Shown here one piece after another: positions 5,699-7,293 of a stretch of DNA of 7,293 nucleotides. Location: the NCBI GenBank assembly GCA_011051855.1, contig DRKG01000429.1:1-7293 (forward strand), read 5' to 3'. Every line of letters begins with the position of its first letter. The stretch's first letter is position 1. A model generated the notes under the pieces. It was not told the origin of the DNA, made no database searches, and saw only the letters and a program-made list of their open reading frames with translations. The translations under genes were made by a program, and so were the position numbers. This stretch comes from a bacterium. GTDB taxonomy: Bacteria; Planctomycetota; UBA1135; UBA2386.

Positions 5699-7293
5699 AT
5701 GGCGATCGTCGCGTTGCTGGATCCCGAGGCTTCGGTGCCGCTGCAGGTCGGGTGGGCGCTGTGGTTCGCGCGCGCGCGGGCGGCCGACGTGACCCTGCTC
5801 TTGTCCGACGACGCGTCGGCGCGTTCCCCCGAAGTGGTGCGCGCGCAGGTGATCGCCCAGATCGGGCAGGACGAACGCTTCGTATTCGCCGACGGAGACG
5901 AACACGAACACGAGCGCGACCGCAGCGCGGGCGACGCATCCGAGCCCGACCCGCCCCTGCTGCGCGCGCGCGTGGCGGCGGCTAGGGCCGACGACGCCGA
6001 GGCGATGCTGCAGGCGGTCCAGCAGGCGGCGCCCGAGCAGTTGTTGGTGTTGGTGCAGAAGGTCGACAGCACCGATGCCCGCGTGCGGTGCATCGGCCGC
6101 GAGGTGTTGCCGCGGCTCGGGTGCGCGGTCGCGCTGGTCGACCTCGGCGACGAACGCTGGCCGGTGGCGCACCTGCTGGTGGCCGCCAGCCGCGGCGCGC
6201 ACCCGCGCATGGCCTTGCGTGCCGCGCGCGAGCTCGCCCGCGACGTCGGCGGGCGGTTGACCGGCGCCTACGTCGAGCCCGACATCGGCAGCGATGCGCC
6301 GTCGGTCGGTCGCCACGTGCTCGACCGGGTGCTGCGTGCGGCCTTCGGCGAGGATGCGCGCGACGTGGGCCGGCGGGTCGTCGTCGCCGAGAACGTCGAG
6401 GCCGGCCTGCACAAGGCCGTCGAGGTCGCCGAGCCGGACGCGATCGTGCTCGGCCTGCCGCGGCCGGGACTGCTCGGCCCGCGCTTCTTCGGCCTGGTGC
6501 CAGCGCGACTGTGTCGGCGCGTCTCGGTGCCGGTGGTGATGCTGCGCGAGGCGCTGCCGCTCGGCAACCGGCTGCGGCGCACCTTCGAGGACGTGTTGCA
6601 GCGCTTTGTGCCGCAGGTCGAACGGGAAGTACGCGTCGAACTGGCGGCGCGCGTGCAGTCGAGCTCGGCGTGGAACTTCGATTTCGTGGCGTTGATCAGT
6701 CTGTCGACGTTGATCGCGGCGCTCGGCCTGTTGCAGAACTCCGCTGCGGTCATCATCGGCGCGATGCTGATCGCGCCGCTGATGACGCCGATCCTCGGGG
6801 TCGGCCTGGCGCTTGCGCAGGGCAACGCGCGGTTGGCGAAGCTGGCGTTCCGCACGATCGCCTTCGGGGTCGTCACTTCGTTCGCATTGGCCGCCGGGGT
6901 CGGTTGGCTCGACGGCAGCGTGCACCTGCTCGACACCACGCCCGAGATGCTCGCGCGCGGCTGGCCGGGCTTGTTCGACCTGTTCGTCGCGTGCGTTTCC
7001 GGCCTTGCCGCCGCCTACGCGATGTCGCGTCCGGGGCTGGTCGCGGCCTTGCCAGGGGTCGCGATCGCCGCGGCATTGGTGCCGCCGATCGCCGTGTCCG
7101 GCTTGGCGACGGCGCGCGGCGAGTGGTCGCTGGCCTACGGCGCGTTCCTGCTGTTCTTCACCAACATGGTCGCGATCGTGCTCGCCGCCGGTCTCAGCCT
7201 GTGGGCGGTCGGGGTGCGCGGCCAGGAACGCAGCGGCTGGCGGCGCCATCTGGGCAACGCGTTCGTCGCGGCCGTGCTGGTGCTGGGCGTGCA
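5699..7293 (+). CDS. Universal-stress-protein-like / DUF389 membrane fusion protein (3' truncated)
   Basis: The frame is open from ATG 5699 to the window end: 531 codons without a stop. Residues 1-150 resemble a degenerate UspA-like repeat (MAIVALLDPEASVPLQVGWA, LLVLVQKVD). It is interrupted by a His/Glu/Asp-rich insert at 65-79. Residues 155-283 form a second, clearer Usp-like domain (VAHLLVAASRG; PDAIVLGLPRPGLLG; RRVSVPVVMLRE). Its glycine loop keeps several glycines but the usual Gly-Ser/Thr is replaced (FFGLVPAR). From about 320 a DUF389 domain begins: LGLLQNSAAVIIGAMLIAPL (342-361) followed by MTPILG, and ALVPPIAVSGLA (459-470), with at least four hydrophobic helices before the sequence ends. 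DUF389 proteins have no settled function; the Usp part suggests nucleotide or stress sensing by a membrane protein. The gene lies 25 nt after the fusion gene with no SD, and may belong to the same transcript. DUF389 is certain; the Usp assignment is likely. Confidence 0.9.
   Translation, partial: MAIVALLDPEASVPLQVGWALWFARARAADVTLLLSDDASARSPEVVRAQVIAQIGQDERFVFADGDEHEHERDRSAGDASEPDPPLLRARVAAARADDAEAMLQAVQQAAPEQLLVLVQKVDSTDARVRCIGREVLPRLGCAVALVDLGDERWPVAHLLVAASRGAHPRMALRAARELARDVGGRLTGAYVEPDIGSDAPSVGRHVLDRVLRAAFGEDARDVGRRVVVAENVEAGLHKAVEVAEPDAIVLGLPRPGLLGPRFFGLVPARLCRRVSVPVVMLREALPLGNRLRRTFEDVLQRFVPQVEREVRVELAARVQSSSAWNFDFVALISLSTLIAALGLLQNSAAVIIGAMLIAPLMTPILGVGLALAQGNARLAKLAFRTIAFGVVTSFALAAGVGWLDGSVHLLDTTPEMLARGWPGLFDLFVACVSGLAAAYAMSRPGLVAALPGVAIAAALVPPIAVSGLATARGEWSLAYGAFLLFFTNMVAIVLAAGLSLWAVGVRGQERSGWRRHLGNAFVAAVLVLGV

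Noticed and set aside
3058..6210. Very long open frame on the minus strand (about 1050 codons)
   Set aside because: It lies antisense to the GT2, the GT2-FemAB fusion and the Usp-DUF389 gene, all with clear family motifs. Its translation is Arg/Ala/His/Gln-rich without domains. Such frames arise because GC-rich third positions make antisense stops rare.
5684..7249. 521-codon minus-strand open frame at the right end
   Set aside because: Antisense to the recognisable Usp-DUF389 gene; composition is Arg/Gln/His-rich with no domain, so it is a shadow of the real gene.
1..7293. CRISPR arrays, tRNA/rRNA genes, insertion sequences, phage or toxin-antitoxin genes
   Set aside because: No regularly spaced direct repeats, tRNA-like cloverleaf, transposase motifs or terminal inverted repeats were seen on either strand.

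Overview
The window is uniformly GC-rich, with a strong preference for G or C at third codon positions. It reads as ordinary chromosomal DNA of a free-living bacterium. I see no mobile element, RNA gene, CRISPR array or plasmid function. The best phylogenetic hint is the YidC fragment at the left edge. Its residues just before the membrane core (LELDLNPPCCGG) and its late DPQQRQMQ segment resemble, from memory, planctomycete YidC proteins. Most starts lack a Shine-Dalgarno sequence, which also fits. I would call it a high-GC member of Planctomycetota with moderate confidence; no marker here proves it.

Layout from left to right: (1) 1-790 (+), the C-terminal membrane core of the insertase YidC, whose N-terminal part lies outside the window. 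(2) 815-1864 (-), convergent with yidC, a 349-aa protein shaped like a hybrid receiver/histidine kinase but lacking the key residues of both modules. (3) 1865-2022, a 158-bp divergent intergenic region with a perfect 6-bp-stem hairpin beside the kinase-like start. (4) 2023-5673 (+), a tightly packed polycistron: a 130-aa protein with a C-terminal membrane anchor; a 23-aa micro-ORF sharing 4-nt overlaps with the genes on both sides; an intact polyprenyl-phosphate-type GT2 glycosyltransferase; and a 725-aa fusion of a second, active-site-less GT2 membrane module with a FemAB/GNAT-type acyltransferase. (5) 5699-7293 (+), 25 nt downstream and cut by the window edge, a fusion of universal-stress-protein-like domains to a DUF389 membrane domain.

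The likely theme of the + strand operon is envelope glycan or lipid-linked sugar chemistry. The intact GT2 probably loads a sugar onto a polyprenyl phosphate. The following protein carries a paralogous but catalytically dead GT2 fold plus an acyl- or aminoacyl-transferase of the type seen beside exosortase/PEP-CTERM and exopolysaccharide loci. The most interesting feature is this active/inactive GT2 pair, with the inactive copy welded to FemAB and the whole set translationally coupled. Second is the degenerate kinase-like protein transcribed divergently from it, which could be a non-catalytic regulator. Functional links between these genes are inference from gene order.
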